Shown: positions 25,495 through 35,054 of the stretch, piece after piece
Position numbering within the stretch: position 1 is the stretch's first letter
Layout of the letters: the number at the start of each line of letters is the position of its first letter
Assembly: GCA_021199795.1 (NCBI GenBank)
Contig: JAJQHJ010000019.1
Span: forward strand, 1 to 64,000
Direction: 5' to 3'
Length of the DNA: 64,000 nucleotides
Source of the DNA: Oscillospiraceae bacterium
Lineage (GTDB): Bacteria > Bacillota > Clostridia > Oscillospirales > Ruminococcaceae
Position numbers and translations under genes: made by a program
The notes under the pieces: model-generated
Databases searched by the model: none
The model's input: the letters and a program-made list of their open reading frames with translations, nothing else
What the model was told of the DNA's origin: nothing

Positions 25495-25502
25495 CTTATG
25501 TA

Positions 25503-26234
25503 TCAGTGCCGTTCATCAGAATCAAATGTCTCGCAGAACCTAGCTGCAAATGCAGGTTCCTCTCCAGCGACATACAAATGCGAGGTATCGCCGAACGCTG
25601 CCATTCTGAATGAAGCTATTCCTTGCTCACGCTCTTCGGTGTATAGTGTGGTAACAGAAGACGGAGCCGCACAGAAATTCTGCCCCAGAACAACAGGGGA
25701 TATACTCAGAAGATGTCCTAAAAGCTGACACTCTATTCCAAAATGACAGAAAAGTACAATAGTATCTCTATTAGGCTCAATGGCATCGTAATAACTGCCG
25801 TTGCGCTTGTAACCATGCCTCTCTAAAAGCTCATCAAGCCCATCGGTTACTGCTTTGTAAAGAGCAGGGTAATTGCCTTTCTCCATGAAGTCAACATGCA
25901 TAAACTTATCTTTATCGTAGAGGTCATCACAAGTGGTAAAGAATGACGGCATAAAGTCCCAGGTTATAACCGTTTCTCCCTCAGTAAGATACGGAGGTGT
26001 CACCTGGCAATAGTAGAATTCTTTCAGCCATTCGAGGGTTTCTGCTTCTCTCCCCATCTTCTTTAATGTCAGGGAAGCGGTGTCCTGAGCACGTCCGAGA
26101 GGCGAACAGTAAAAAGCCCTTACATCTAATTTTGACAATCTGTCACTCAGAAGCTCAGCCTCTCGCCATCCTTTTTCAGTGAGCGAATCTATGGAGTAAT
26201 CCGGATCAGCATGTCTTACAATTAAAAGTCGCAT
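25503..26234 (-). CDS. Histidine phosphatase family protein (phosphoglycerate mutase-like)
   Basis: A 243-residue protein of the branch-1 histidine phosphatase superfamily. The catalytic motif is LLIVRHADPDYS (RHA in place of the common RHG), and further marks are YCSPLGRAQDTA and a second catalytic His in VLFCHFGIECQL. Such enzymes dephosphorylate small metabolites such as phosphoglycerate or alpha-ribazole phosphate; no cobalamin genes lie nearby, so the substrate is open. AAAGGAG precedes the ATG, with its own promoter at 26265-26293. Confidence 0.88.
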   Translation of the reverse strand: MRLLIVRHADPDYSIDSLTEKGWREAELLSDRLSKLDVRAFYCSPLGRAQDTASLTLKKMGREAETLEWLKEFYYCQVTPPYLTEGETVITWDFMPSFFTTCDDLYDKDKFMHVDFMEKGNYPALYKAVTDGLDELLERHGYKRNGSYYDAIEPNRDTIVLFCHFGIECQLLGHLLSISPVVLGQNFCAAPSSVTTLYTEEREQGIASFRMAAFGDTSHLYVAGEEPAFAARFCETFDSDERH

Positions 26235-26264
26235 ATCAATTCTCCTTTGATATTTATCCTAGAG

Positions 26265-26293
26265 ATTGTACCACACAATCCGAAATAATTCAA
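26265..26293 (-). promoter_or_regulatory. Promoter of the histidine phosphatase gene
   Basis: On the minus strand TTGAAT (26288-26293), 17 bp, TACAAT (26265-26270). It directly follows the rubrerythrin terminator. Confidence 0.7.
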
Positions 26294-26329
26294 GCAAAAA
26301 AGAACCCCGAGAACAAATCTCAGGGCTCT
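26294..26329 (-). terminator. Terminator of perR-rubrerythrin
   Basis: Twelve-base arms (26301-26312 and 26318-26329) pair on the minus-strand RNA with two G-U pairs around a 5-nt loop, followed by six U. Confidence 0.8.
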
Positions 26330-26340
26330 TGAAAATCGAA

Positions 26341-26874
26341 TCAGTAATTTTCTTTTCTTACTTCAAAGAAGCTTCCGGGATGAGCGCATACAGGGCAAAC
26401 AGCAGGTGCTTTCTTGCCGATAACAAGGTGTCCGCAGTTGCGGCACTCCCACATGGTCTCTTCGCTCTTTTCAAATACTTTCTGCATCTCAACGTTGTCA
26501 AGAAGCTTTAAATATCTCTCTTCGTGAGCCTTTTCGATCTCGCCGACCATTCTGAACTGAGCAGCCAAAACCTTGAAGTCCTCTTCTTCTGCTTCCTTGG
26601 CAAAAGTAGCATACATGTCTGTCCATTCATAGTTTTCGCCCTCGGCAGCGGCTTTCAGGTTCTCAGGAGTAGAGCCAATTCCATCAAGTGCCTTGAACCA
26701 GAGCTTTGCGTGCTCTTTTTCGTTTTCAGCAGTCTTAAGGAAGATTTCAGCGATCTGCTCATAGCCTTCTTTCTTAGCGACAGAAGCAAAGTATGTATAC
26801 TTATTTCTTGCCTGAGATTCGCCGGCAAATGCAGTCATAAGATTCTGTTCAGTTTTTGTTCCTTTAAGTTCCAT
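26341..26874 (-). CDS. rbr: Rubrerythrin
   Basis: A 177-residue peroxide-reducing non-haem di-iron protein. The ferritin-like domain carries paired iron-ligand motifs ([31 protein letters not shown]), and the C-terminal rubredoxin domain has CRNCGHLV and CPVCAHP for the FeS4 site. AAAGGAGAACG lies before the ATG. It follows perR by 51 bp on the same strand, so the two are probably one PerR-regulated oxidative stress operon in this anaerobe. Confidence 0.96.
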   Translation of the reverse strand: MELKGTKTEQNLMTAFAGESQARNKYTYFASVAKKEGYEQIAEIFLKTAENEKEHAKLWFKALDGIGSTPENLKAAAEGENYEWTDMYATFAKEAEEEDFKVLAAQFRMVGEIEKAHEERYLKLLDNVEMQKVFEKSEETMWECRNCGHLVIGKKAPAVCPVCAHPGSFFEVRKENY

Positions 26875-26925
26875 TTTCGCGTTCTCCTTTAAAATTAAAT
26901 TTTAGATTTATATTACACGACAGTC

Positions 26926-27312
26926 TTACAAGCTGTCGTCAGTAACCGTACTTTTTTGCTTGCAATCATCACAGATGTAATGAGCATTGACATCGTAATA
27001 GATAAGATTGACTCCAAGCCTCCCTGAAAGCTCTTCTCCTATATCATTGATAGGGAAGTCGTCAACTTTTCCACAGGAATTGCAGATAAGATGCCCATGT
27101 GGCTCAAAGGATTTATCATAGCAGTCCGAAAAACCACGAAGACTTATAAGTCTGATTTCCTTATCCTCGCAGAGCTTGCCTAAATTGCGATATACCGTCC
27201 CGAGAGCGATACTGGGCATACTCTTTCTCGCCTCGGAGAAGATTTCCTCGGCGGTGAGGTGACGGTCGGAGTTATAGATAATCTCCTTTATCAGTTTGCG
27301 CTGTTTTGTCAT
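26926..27312 (-). CDS. perR: Fur/PerR-family peroxide-sensing repressor
   Basis: A 128-residue Fur-superfamily repressor. The winged helix DRHLTAEEIFSEARKSMPSIALGTVYRNLGKL is followed by the regulatory metal site around FEPHGHLIC and two structural zinc pairs, CNSCG and CDDC. The immediate rubrerythrin neighbour favours PerR over Fur or Zur. The start is placed at ATG 27312; ATG 27318, two codons upstream, is nearly as good. A Fur-type palindrome just before the start indicates autoregulation. Confidence 0.9.
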   Translation of the reverse strand: MTKQRKLIKEIIYNSDRHLTAEEIFSEARKSMPSIALGTVYRNLGKLCEDKEIRLISLRGFSDCYDKSFEPHGHLICNSCGKVDDFPINDIGEELSGRLGVNLIYYDVNAHYICDDCKQKSTVTDDSL

Positions 27313-27328
27313 ACTCATCACCAAAATT

Positions 27329-27341
27329 AAGAATGATTCTT
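27329..27341. promoter_or_regulatory. Candidate Per/Fur box of perR
   Basis: AAGAAT-G-ATTCTT is a perfect 6-1-6 palindrome, the geometry of Per and Fur boxes (TTATAATnATTATAA type). It lies between the -10 box and the start codon, where binding would block transcription. Confidence 0.65.
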
Positions 27342-27346
27342 GATTT

Positions 27347-27375
27347 ATCATAACATATGAACTGAGTAATGTCAA
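27347..27375 (-). promoter_or_regulatory. Promoter of perR-rubrerythrin
   Basis: On the minus strand TTGACA (27370-27375), 17 bp, TATGAT (27347-27352). Confidence 0.8.
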
Positions 27376-27441
27376 GAGCTTTTCAAAATATTTTTGAGAA
27401 AATCTTTTCAGGGATAAGCAAATATTGTCGACAGAAAGCAC

Positions 27442-27470
27442 TTGTAATATTGCTCGGGAAATGGTATAAT
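27442..27470 (+). promoter_or_regulatory. Promoter of the GHL10 lipoprotein gene
   Basis: TTGTAA (27442-27447), 17 bp, TATAAT (27465-27470). Confidence 0.7.
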
Positions 27471-27521
27471 CAATGCTATAGGCGTCAACCCGTTGAGGTG
27501 CATGGTTTTTAGGAGGTTAAG

Positions 27522-29267
27522 ATGAGAAAATCAGTACTGCTCTTCACACTCATTTTCACTATTCTGACTCTCACATCCTGCACGCAGAGAACTATCGATG
27601 AGACGTCGATACAAGGATCGATAACCATAGAGACATATGCATCCGTCTCAACACAAACTACCACTTCCGACAGCGAAACTGCACCGGTATACTCGACAAT
27701 CGAGACTTCCGATTCCACTGTTACCACTACGCCTGACAGCGACGCCGAAACAACAGCAGTCGTAGAAACCGAAGTATCTGCTGACTACACCATAACTGAT
27801 TACGAAGCAACCATGTATGCCATTAACTCAGTAAATGTGCGGCAGTTTCCAGATGCCGATAGTGACAGAATCGGTCATCTTGATAAGGGCGACAGTGTCA
27901 ACGTAACAGGGATCGTCTCAAATGGCTGGTATAGGATTGAATTCAAAGGCGGAGAATATTTTGTAAACGGCAGATATCTGTCTGACATTTATGAAGAGGA
28001 TGAGGAAGTCACAACGACAGTAGCAACAACTACCGCAACTACAGCCGCCACAACGATAACAACGACTATTTCAACAGTTACCTCTACAGCTACAACAACA
28101 GCCAGTGATGAGGACGTTGATATTGACGACGAAGTGGATGTCGATGAAATAGTCTCGCAACTAGGTTCAAACAGCTACACTGCTCTCAACTATTCAACAG
28201 TAAAAGCCGTCTGGTTTGCATACTTGGATATAGACAATATGCTTGCAGGAGCGACTAAAGCAGAGTTTACTGAATCAGTTTCTGAAGCATTCTCCTATGT
28301 AGAATCCTTAGGTTTTAACACAGTATATGTCCATGTCAGGGCATTCGGCGATGCTTACTACTACTCAAACTATTATCCGTTCACATCTGCGTATTCTGGA
28401 ACGGTAGGGGACAAGCCCTCTTATGACCCGCTTGAAATAATGATTGCCGAAGCCCATAAGCTTGGTCTCTCATTCCACGCATGGGTAAATCCTATGAGAA
28501 CCACTACTAAGAAGAACTTTGAATCCATGAGTTCATCATACACCTTGAAACAGTGGTATTCTTCAAGCTCTACAAACGGGACATATCTCGTTTATGACAG
28601 TGACACCGGCTATTATTGGCTCAGTCCTGCTTATTCGGCGGTCAGGGAGCTTATATGTGCCGGAATCGCAGAGATTGTCTCAAATTACGATGTTGACGGC
28701 ATACATATAGACGATTATTTCTATCCGACTACAGATGAGTCGTTTGATAAGCTTGCGTTCTCAGTTTCAGGAAGCAGTGACCTATCACAGTGGCGTAGAG
28801 ATACAGTCAGCCAACTTGTCAAGGAAATCTACTCAACAGTCAAATCTTGCAATTCAAGCGTTCTGTTCGGAGTTTCTCCACAAGGAAATCTCGATAACAA
28901 TCTGAACAAGCTCTATGCAGATGTTGAACTCTGGTGCTCAACTACTGGGTATCTCGACTATATAGTTCCTCAGATCTACTACGGGTATAATGGAAGCCTT
29001 CCTTTTGATACAACTGCAGTTCAGTGGGAAAACCTCGTTACAAGCTCGTCCGTCAAGCTTATTTGCGGAATTGCCGCATACAAAGTCGGAACTACCACCG
29101 AGTGGAGCTCCGGAAGCATGTTATCAAAGCAGACAGACTACATTTCAACGTTATCCGGATATTCCGGGTGTGCATATTACCGCTATAGTTCATTGGTCGC
29201 CAGCTCATCCGACACTCTCCTTGCAGGAGAAATCGCAGGTCTCATAAAATCTCTCGCCAGCTATTAG
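27522..29267 (+). CDS. GHL10-type glycosidase lipoprotein with SH3 domain
   Basis: A 581-residue lipoprotein: lipobox LTLTSC (Cys about 20), a Thr/Ser-rich linker, a bacterial SH3-like domain (about 93-150, NVRQFPDADSDRIGHLDKGD), a second Thr linker (about 160-190) and a GHL10 (DUF187-like) TIM barrel from about 225 (VKAVWFAYLDI). Barrel motifs include NTVYVHVRAFGDAYY, FHAWVNPMR and DGIHIDDYFYP. GHL10 proteins are thought to cut glycans, possibly peptidoglycan-related. SH3b domains bind cell wall, so it probably acts on the wall. The neighbour downstream has a similar barrel fused to an amidase. Confidence 0.9.
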   Translation: MRKSVLLFTLIFTILTLTSCTQRTIDETSIQGSITIETYASVSTQTTTSDSETAPVYSTIETSDSTVTTTPDSDAETTAVVETEVSADYTITDYEATMYAINSVNVRQFPDADSDRIGHLDKGDSVNVTGIVSNGWYRIEFKGGEYFVNGRYLSDIYEEDEEVTTTVATTTATTAATTITTTISTVTSTATTTASDEDVDIDDEVDVDEIVSQLGSNSYTALNYSTVKAVWFAYLDIDNMLAGATKAEFTESVSEAFSYVESLGFNTVYVHVRAFGDAYYYSNYYPFTSAYSGTVGDKPSYDPLEIMIAEAHKLGLSFHAWVNPMRTTTKKNFESMSSSYTLKQWYSSSSTNGTYLVYDSDTGYYWLSPAYSAVRELICAGIAEIVSNYDVDGIHIDDYFYPTTDESFDKLAFSVSGSSDLSQWRRDTVSQLVKEIYSTVKSCNSSVLFGVSPQGNLDNNLNKLYADVELWCSTTGYLDYIVPQIYYGYNGSLPFDTTAVQWENLVTSSSVKLICGIAAYKVGTTTEWSSGSMLSKQTDYISTLSGYSGCAYYRYSSLVASSSDTLLAGEIAGLIKSLASY

Positions 29268-29294
29268 CTAAGCTTAGCCCAAAAAGGTGAATAC

Positions 29295-32240
29295 ATGAAA
29301 AAAACTCTTTCTGTTATATTATCTCTGGTGCTTCTTTTTACAACAGTCTTTCCGTACAGTGGAACGGCTTTGATTGTGTTTGCCGATGACAATGTTTCCG
29401 AGGAAGAAGCTGTTGAAAGTACAGAAAGCACCGAATTAATAACTGCTGCAACTGCTGAGGATGTCTTTTCATTTCCTGATGACATGCGTGCCACATACAT
29501 CACTATTGGCTATGATTTCTTTACAGACATTGACCAGTCGGCAGATGTCACTTCGGAAGAAATAAACGAAATATTCTCGAACCTAGAGAGCTATGGTTTC
29601 AACACAATTATAATAAACACCAGCTATGACGGAATTATCTACTATGAAATTGATGCAAAGGTCTATCTGAATGGCTCCCCACTTGATATGCTCATCGAAG
29701 CTGCAAGAAGTCTGAATTATTATGTCTATATCACATTCGACCTTGGAGATGCAATAGAAGTAAACGAGCTCGAAACAGTAAGCGACAGAATTGATTATCT
29801 CTCACAGTGTGCACATAAGCTCACAAATAAATACCTCATCGATGGAATTCTCATTGACGGTTACTATGCCGATATCGATGAAAACAGCTACGAAAATTAT
29901 CTTAAATATGGTTCCGGAATCGGATATGAGAACTGGCTCTTAGACAACAGCGAATACATATTCAAGCTTGTCAGTAATGCTATTCACTCAACAAGTAACA
30001 CTGTTGCAGTCGGTCTTGCCGCCACAAATGCCTGGATGAATGACGAAAATAATCCTGATGGTTCCGACACAAAGGACGATTTCGAGGCTTTGGCAGACGG
30101 TTATTCAGATACCAGGGCTTACATTGAAAATGGCTATGCAGATTTCGTGGTTGTTACCTGCTATGGCGGCTTGGAATCTACAGAGCTTAACTTCACAAGT
30201 ATCATTTCGTGGTGGAACGAGCTTGCCGAAGCTAACGGCATTCCCATGTTCATCAGTCATGCAAACGACAGAATAAGCACATCAGATACTTCATGGGCAT
30301 CTGATCAGATTCTCAAGCAGCTTGAAGAGTGTGCCGACTACTCAGCATATCAAGGAAGCGTCTTCCGCTCATATGAGTCACTCTTAGAAAATGTCGGAAG
30401 CAGTACAGACGCTCTTGTCAAGTATTATGATGGTCTCATCGATACAGATTCTCTCTACACTCAGCTTGAAATGGTTCTTCCTACCAAGACCAACTATACT
30501 ACGTATGAGACAACAGTCAAGTTCCAGGGCACCTACGACTCAAACTTTGACGTCTACTTTAACGGCGATATCATAACACTTAATGAAGCAGGAAACTTCT
30601 ACTTCGAGGAGGAACTAGAAGTCGGTGTGAACACGTTCACATTCCAGAATAAAGCGAATACAGTCACCTACAAGATAACCCGAAAGGTCGATGTTATCCA
30701 GTCTGTTGAGCCCGAAGAGGGAACAACAATGTACGTTGAGGGCTCGACAAAGATTTCAGTAAGCGTTACTGCATACTCCGGTTCTACAGTTACTGCGACC
30801 TTGGATGGTGAAACTATCACACTAACTGAGCAGACCTCAGGCTCAGATGATCTCGACGAAAACTCCAGCTACGCTATATTCACCGGTTATCTTGAAGCAC
30901 CCGAGGGAATTGTGGGCGAGGAGCAGGATTTAGGCTACATCTACATCAGCGGTAACTATAAGAGCCTGAGCTATGAAGATGTAACTGCCGCAAAGGTCAT
31001 AGTAAACGCAATTTCTCCAACAGCAGAAGCAACTCAGCTGGTTGTGGTCAACGAGGATAACACCCTGGCATATGACTACTACACAACTGATGCAATAGCA
31101 ATTCCGACTTCTCCGAGACTCCCTGCAGGAACAATAGATGTCCTCGTAAACGAAGTAACTTACAGCGTAACATCTGAGGGCGTGAGCCAGACTGTCAAGT
31201 ACTATCTCACTGCTTCCGGTCTGAGATTAAAAGCTTCCGATTGCACACTTGTTGATGGCTATACGATAATCAGCAATACAATTGCCTCAACTTCATCCTA
31301 CCAAAGCAGCGATGGGGATACGGTTCTTACATTCAATCTTGATTACCAGACGCCGTTTACTATTTCTTATTCGCCACTGACTTTTGGTACAGGAGTAAGC
31401 GGAACCTACTCAGTAGACAGCTTCGATCCGGATTACGTTATAATTACATTTGACTATGTTACAAGCTATACTGGACTCCCGACATTCAGTTCTGATTCGC
31501 TCTTCAGCAGTGCTGAGTGGCAGACTGTTGAGGTTGATGGAGAGACTAAGATACAGCTTAAGCTCAAACTACGTAAGAGCGGAGTATTCGCAGGATATTC
31601 AGCCGATTACGATGGTAACGGCAACCTGACGTTCACATTCAACGGCTATAACTCAAGCCTTTACGGCGCAGTTATAGTGGTTGACCCAGGTCATGGTTAT
31701 AACACAAGTTCTACTACATTGGATCCTGGTGCTGTCGGTCATGTTGTAGAACGAGTTATAAATCTTGCGATCGCCAAGCTCCTGGTTTCAAAGCTTCAGG
31801 CTGCAGGTGCAACAGTTTATATGATCCCGAGTGATACCACTTATATCAGTGTTTATGATCGCTCCGAATATGCAAGACGATATAATCCCGACCTGTATAT
31901 TTCGATTCACTGCAACAGTGTGACAAACGGAGAGGGGGTGCGAGGTGTTGAAGCCTACTACTTCACGCCATTCTCCGAACCTATCGCCACACTTGTGGCA
32001 GAGAAGATGGCAGAATACTATGAGGATTATGTCTATAAGGACGGCAAGAGCAGGAACAGGGGAGCTAAGTATAACTACTTCGCTGTAACTCTTGAGCAGG
32101 AGTTTCCGTCGATACTGGTTGAGTGCGGATTCGTAACAGACTACACAGAAGCCATGGCACTCAACGATTCTACAGTGCAAAGTGGTCTTACAGACGCTAT
32201 CGTCGAAGCAATTGAAGAATACTTTGCCGCAAATCAGTGA
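29295..32240 (+). CDS. Large secreted protein: GHL10-like barrel fused to N-acetylmuramoyl-L-alanine amidase
   Basis: A 981-residue exported protein. A signal peptide (about 1-31) and an acidic stretch precede a TIM-barrel-like region (about 60-380, with NTIIINTSYDG, YLIDGILIDGYYAD and FVVVTCYGG) resembling the upstream GHL10 protein. Then come Ig-like or beta-rich domains (about 390-790). The C-terminal Amidase_3 domain (about 795-980) carries the zinc ligands VVDPGHG, VERVIN, ISIHCNS and the catalytic Glu in LVECGFV. It should cut the amide bond between muramic acid and the stem peptide. It starts 27 bp after the previous gene and is probably co-transcribed. Confidence 0.9.
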   Translation: MKKTLSVILSLVLLFTTVFPYSGTALIVFADDNVSEEEAVESTESTELITAATAEDVFSFPDDMRATYITIGYDFFTDIDQSADVTSEEINEIFSNLESYGFNTIIINTSYDGIIYYEIDAKVYLNGSPLDMLIEAARSLNYYVYITFDLGDAIEVNELETVSDRIDYLSQCAHKLTNKYLIDGILIDGYYADIDENSYENYLKYGSGIGYENWLLDNSEYIFKLVSNAIHSTSNTVAVGLAATNAWMNDENNPDGSDTKDDFEALADGYSDTRAYIENGYADFVVVTCYGGLESTELNFTSIISWWNELAEANGIPMFISHANDRISTSDTSWASDQILKQLEECADYSAYQGSVFRSYESLLENVGSSTDALVKYYDGLIDTDSLYTQLEMVLPTKTNYTTYETTVKFQGTYDSNFDVYFNGDIITLNEAGNFYFEEELEVGVNTFTFQNKANTVTYKITRKVDVIQSVEPEEGTTMYVEGSTKISVSVTAYSGSTVTATLDGETITLTEQTSGSDDLDENSSYAIFTGYLEAPEGIVGEEQDLGYIYISGNYKSLSYEDVTAAKVIVNAISPTAEATQLVVVNEDNTLAYDYYTTDAIAIPTSPRLPAGTIDVLVNEVTYSVTSEGVSQTVKYYLTASGLRLKASDCTLVDGYTIISNTIASTSSYQSSDGDTVLTFNLDYQTPFTISYSPLTFGTGVSGTYSVDSFDPDYVIITFDYVTSYTGLPTFSSDSLFSSAEWQTVEVDGETKIQLKLKLRKSGVFAGYSADYDGNGNLTFTFNGYNSSLYGAVIVVDPGHGYNTSSTTLDPGAVGHVVERVINLAIAKLLVSKLQAAGATVYMIPSDTTYISVYDRSEYARRYNPDLYISIHCNSVTNGEGVRGVEAYYFTPFSEPIATLVAEKMAEYYEDYVYKDGKSRNRGAKYNYFAVTLEQEFPSILVECGFVTDYTEAMALNDSTVQSGLTDAIVEAIEEYFAANQ

Positions 32241-32247
32241 AAAATAC

Positions 32248-32276
32248 TTGAAATTATGCGATGTATGTTGTATAAT
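32248..32276 (+). promoter_or_regulatory. Promoter of nfnAB
   Basis: TTGAAA (32248-32253), 17 bp, TATAAT (32271-32276). Confidence 0.8.
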
Positions 32277-32310
32277 AGCAGGTAATAAGGTTTCCAAAGG
32301 AGGACTAACC

Positions 32311-33159
32311 GTGTATAAAATTTTAGAAAAACGCGAGCTCAATGATTCAGTCACACTCATGGTGATAGACGCTCCGCTGATTGCCAAAAAGGTAAAAGCC
32401 GGACAGTTTATCATCTTCAGAACTGATGAAATGGGCGAAAGAATCCCGCTGACCGTAGCTGACTACGATCGCGAGAAGGGGACAATCACTATCATCTTCC
32501 AGAAGGTCGGAAAATCCACCTATCAGCTCGGCACAATGGAGCAGGGCGACAGCATTCTCGACGTAGTAGGACCTCTCGGTGTTGCATCCGAGTTTGGTGA
32601 AAACGTCAAGCACGCTTGTGTTATAGGTGGCGGCGTTGGTTGCGCTATCGCATATCCATCTGCAAAGGCTCTTCACAACATGGGAGTTAAGGTCGACATC
32701 ATCGCTGGTTTCAGAAGCAAGGATATCGTTATTCTTGAAGATGAAATGAGAGCTGTATGCGACAATTATTACATCACAACCGATGACGGTACTTACGGCA
32801 AGAAAGGCTTCGTAACCAATCAGCTCCAGGAGCTCATCGATAACGGCGAGCAGTATGACCTCGTTATCGCAATCGGTCCTGTTCCGATGATGAAGTTTGT
32901 TTGTGGCGTTACTCGTCCTTACAATATCAAGACTATGGTTTCTCTCAATCCTATCATGATTGATGGTACCGGAATGTGCGGCGGATGCAGAGTTACTGTT
33001 GGTGGAAAGACCAAGTATGCTTGCGTCGACGGTCCTGACTTCGACGGTTTCGAAGTTGACTTCAACGAGCTTATGAGAAGAAATTCCGCTTACAGAGAGC
33101 AGGAAGCTCACGATAAAGAACATATTTGCAGATTAACAGGAGGAGTCAGACATGCCTAA
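32311..33159 (+). CDS. nfnA: NADH-dependent ferredoxin:NADP+ oxidoreductase subunit A
   Basis: A 282-residue FAD/NAD-binding subunit of the electron-bifurcating NfnAB transhydrogenase (also called sulfide dehydrogenase SudB). It has an FAD domain (SVTLMVIDAPLIAKKVKAGQF, RIPLTVADYD), an NAD domain with GGGVGCAIAYP, and a C-terminal [2Fe-2S] site, GTGMCGGCRVTVGG ... KYACVDGP. The start is GTG 32311 with AAAGGAGG before it; a longer frame reaches back into the amidase gene. It overlaps nfnB by 8 bp. Confidence 0.93.
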   Translation: MYKILEKRELNDSVTLMVIDAPLIAKKVKAGQFIIFRTDEMGERIPLTVADYDREKGTITIIFQKVGKSTYQLGTMEQGDSILDVVGPLGVASEFGENVKHACVIGGGVGCAIAYPSAKALHNMGVKVDIIAGFRSKDIVILEDEMRAVCDNYYITTDDGTYGKKGFVTNQLQELIDNGEQYDLVIAIGPVPMMKFVCGVTRPYNIKTMVSLNPIMIDGTGMCGGCRVTVGGKTKYACVDGPDFDGFEVDFNELMRRNSAYREQEAHDKEHICRLTGGVRHA

Positions 33160-34534
33160 TATGCAAGCTCAGAAAACACCCATTACCGAGCAGGATCCCA
33201 AGGTAAGGGCTAGAAACTTTAAAGAAGTATGCTTAGGCTATACAGCCGAAGAAGCTATGAACGAGGCTGCAAGATGCCTTAACTGCAAGAACAGACCTTG
33301 CGTAAGTGGATGCCCCGTAAGCGTCAAGATTCCTGATTTTCTGGCTCAGGTCAAGGAAGGCAATTTTGAAGAAGCTTATAAGATAATCACCTCCACCAAT
33401 GGTCTTCCCGCAGTCAGCGGACGTGTTTGCCCGCAGGAGAGCCAGTGCGAGGGCAAGTGCGTAAGAGGAATCAAGGGTGAGCCTGTTGCTATAGGCAAGC
33501 TTGAGAGATTCTGCGCAGACTATATGGCAGATAAGAAGCTTGAGCAGGAAAAAGCTGAGCCCAATGGCATTAAGGTTGCTGTTGTAGGTTCCGGACCCAG
33601 TGGTCTCACATGTGCTGCTGACCTTGCTAAGCTTGGCTACAGCGTAACCATTTTCGAAGCATTCCACACTGCTGGCGGCGTTCTGATGTATGGTATTCCT
33701 GAGTTCAGACTTCCTAAAGCAACTGTTCAGCATGAGGTAGACAACCTCAAGGCTCTCGGCGTTGAGATCAAGACCGATATGGTTATCGGCAAGATTCTCT
33801 CTATCGACGAGATTATGGAAATGGGCTACAAGGCTGTATTCGTCGGAACCGGTGCAGGTCTTCCTAACTTTATGAATATCCCTGGCGAATCACTCGTAGG
33901 TGTATTCTCTGCTAATGAGTACCTAACAAGAATCAACCTCATGAAAGGTTACCTCGAAGAGTACGATACACCTGTCCGCAAGTACAATTCTGTTGCAGTT
34001 GTCGGCGGCGGTAACGTTGCTATGGATGCTGCACGTTGCGCTATGCGTCTCGGTGCAGAGCATGTATACGTTATCTATCGTCGTTCTGAGACTGAAATGC
34101 CTGCAAGAAAAGAGGAAGTTCACCACGCCAAGGAAGAGGGAATCGAGTTCATGTTCCTCAATAATCCTGTTGAAATCCTCGGTGACGAAAATGGTGCTGT
34201 AAACGGTATCAAGTGCGTTAAGATGGAGCTTGGTGAGCCGGATGCAGGTGGAAGACGTTCTGTAAAGGCTATTCCTGATTCAGAGTATGTAATTCCTATC
34301 GGCGCTTGCATCATGGCCATCGGTACTTCTCCGAACCCGCTCATCCGTTCTACCACTACCGGTCTCGAAGCCAACAAGCACGGTTGCCTTGTTGTTAATG
34401 AGGACATGCTCACAACCAAGGAGGGCGTTTATGCCGGCGGTGACGCTGTTACAGGTGCTGCTACCGTTATCCTTGCTATGGGTGCTGGCAAGACCGCTGC
34501 TAAGGCAATGGACGAGTACATCAAGTCACTTTGA
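33152..34534 (+). CDS. nfnB: NADPH-dependent subunit B of NfnAB (glutamate synthase small-subunit-like)
   Basis: A 460-residue flavoprotein related to the small subunit of glutamate synthase. The N-terminal domain holds two [4Fe-4S] cysteine groups (CLNCKNRPCVSGCPV and CPQESQCEGKCVRG). The FAD site VVGSGPSGLTCAADL, NADPH site VVGGGNVAMDAARCAMRLG and the late YAGGDAVTGAATV follow. The adjoining nfnA, and the absence of a large glutamate synthase subunit, make bifurcating transhydrogenation the likely role: NADPH oxidation linked to NAD+ and ferredoxin reduction, or the reverse. Confidence 0.93.
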   Translation: MPNMQAQKTPITEQDPKVRARNFKEVCLGYTAEEAMNEAARCLNCKNRPCVSGCPVSVKIPDFLAQVKEGNFEEAYKIITSTNGLPAVSGRVCPQESQCEGKCVRGIKGEPVAIGKLERFCADYMADKKLEQEKAEPNGIKVAVVGSGPSGLTCAADLAKLGYSVTIFEAFHTAGGVLMYGIPEFRLPKATVQHEVDNLKALGVEIKTDMVIGKILSIDEIMEMGYKAVFVGTGAGLPNFMNIPGESLVGVFSANEYLTRINLMKGYLEEYDTPVRKYNSVAVVGGGNVAMDAARCAMRLGAEHVYVIYRRSETEMPARKEEVHHAKEEGIEFMFLNNPVEILGDENGAVNGIKCVKMELGEPDAGGRRSVKAIPDSEYVIPIGACIMAIGTSPNPLIRSTTTGLEANKHGCLVVNEDMLTTKEGVYAGGDAVTGAATVILAMGAGKTAAKAMDEYIKSL

Positions 34535-34577
34535 TTTAATCTCAGGGACTACGAATTAACCCTTGGAGGAGGATAAC

Positions 34578-35030
34578 ATGTCTACAGCTACACTAATAAC
34601 ACTTCTTACGTCCGATACTTCGACTACTACCTCTACCGCTTATGGTTGGTCATCAATCATCTGGATGGTTTTAATCCTCGTTGTATTCTACTTTATCTTG
34701 ATAAGACCTCAGCGCAAAAAGGACAAGCAGGATGCCGAGATGAGAAAGAACCTTCAGCTAGGTGATGAGGTTGTCACTGCTGGTGGTATCGTTGGTATCA
34801 TCTGCAAGATCGAAGAGGAAACCGTCGTTATCGAGACCGGAGGCGACAGAAGCAGACTCAGAGTCAGACGCTGGGCTATCTCTCAGAATCTCGATGCTGA
34901 AAAGGAAGCGGCAGCTCAAAAGAATGCCAAGTCAGCTCCCGCAAAGGACAAGAAGAAAGACAAGAAGTCCGACAAGCAGGATGATTCAAAGTCTGGAAAT
35001 TCTTCTTCCGATTCTGAGACAAAGAAGTAA
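34578..35030 (+). CDS. yajC: Preprotein translocase subunit YajC
   Basis: A 150-residue accessory subunit of the Sec translocon. One membrane helix (about 25-45, WMVLILVVFYFILIRPQRK) is followed by the conserved small domain LGDEVVTAGGIVGIICKIEEETVVIETG. The C-terminal 45 residues are a Lys/Asp/Ser-rich tail, longer than in E. coli YajC (about 110 residues). ATG 34578 follows GGAGGAGG; an in-frame TTG upstream is less likely. Confidence 0.93.
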   Translation: MSTATLITLLTSDTSTTTSTAYGWSSIIWMVLILVVFYFILIRPQRKKDKQDAEMRKNLQLGDEVVTAGGIVGIICKIEEETVVIETGGDRSRLRVRRWAISQNLDAEKEAAAQKNAKSAPAKDKKKDKKSDKQDDSKSGNSSSDSETKK

Positions 35031-35054
35031 TTCGTTCGACTTCTAACTGATTAT

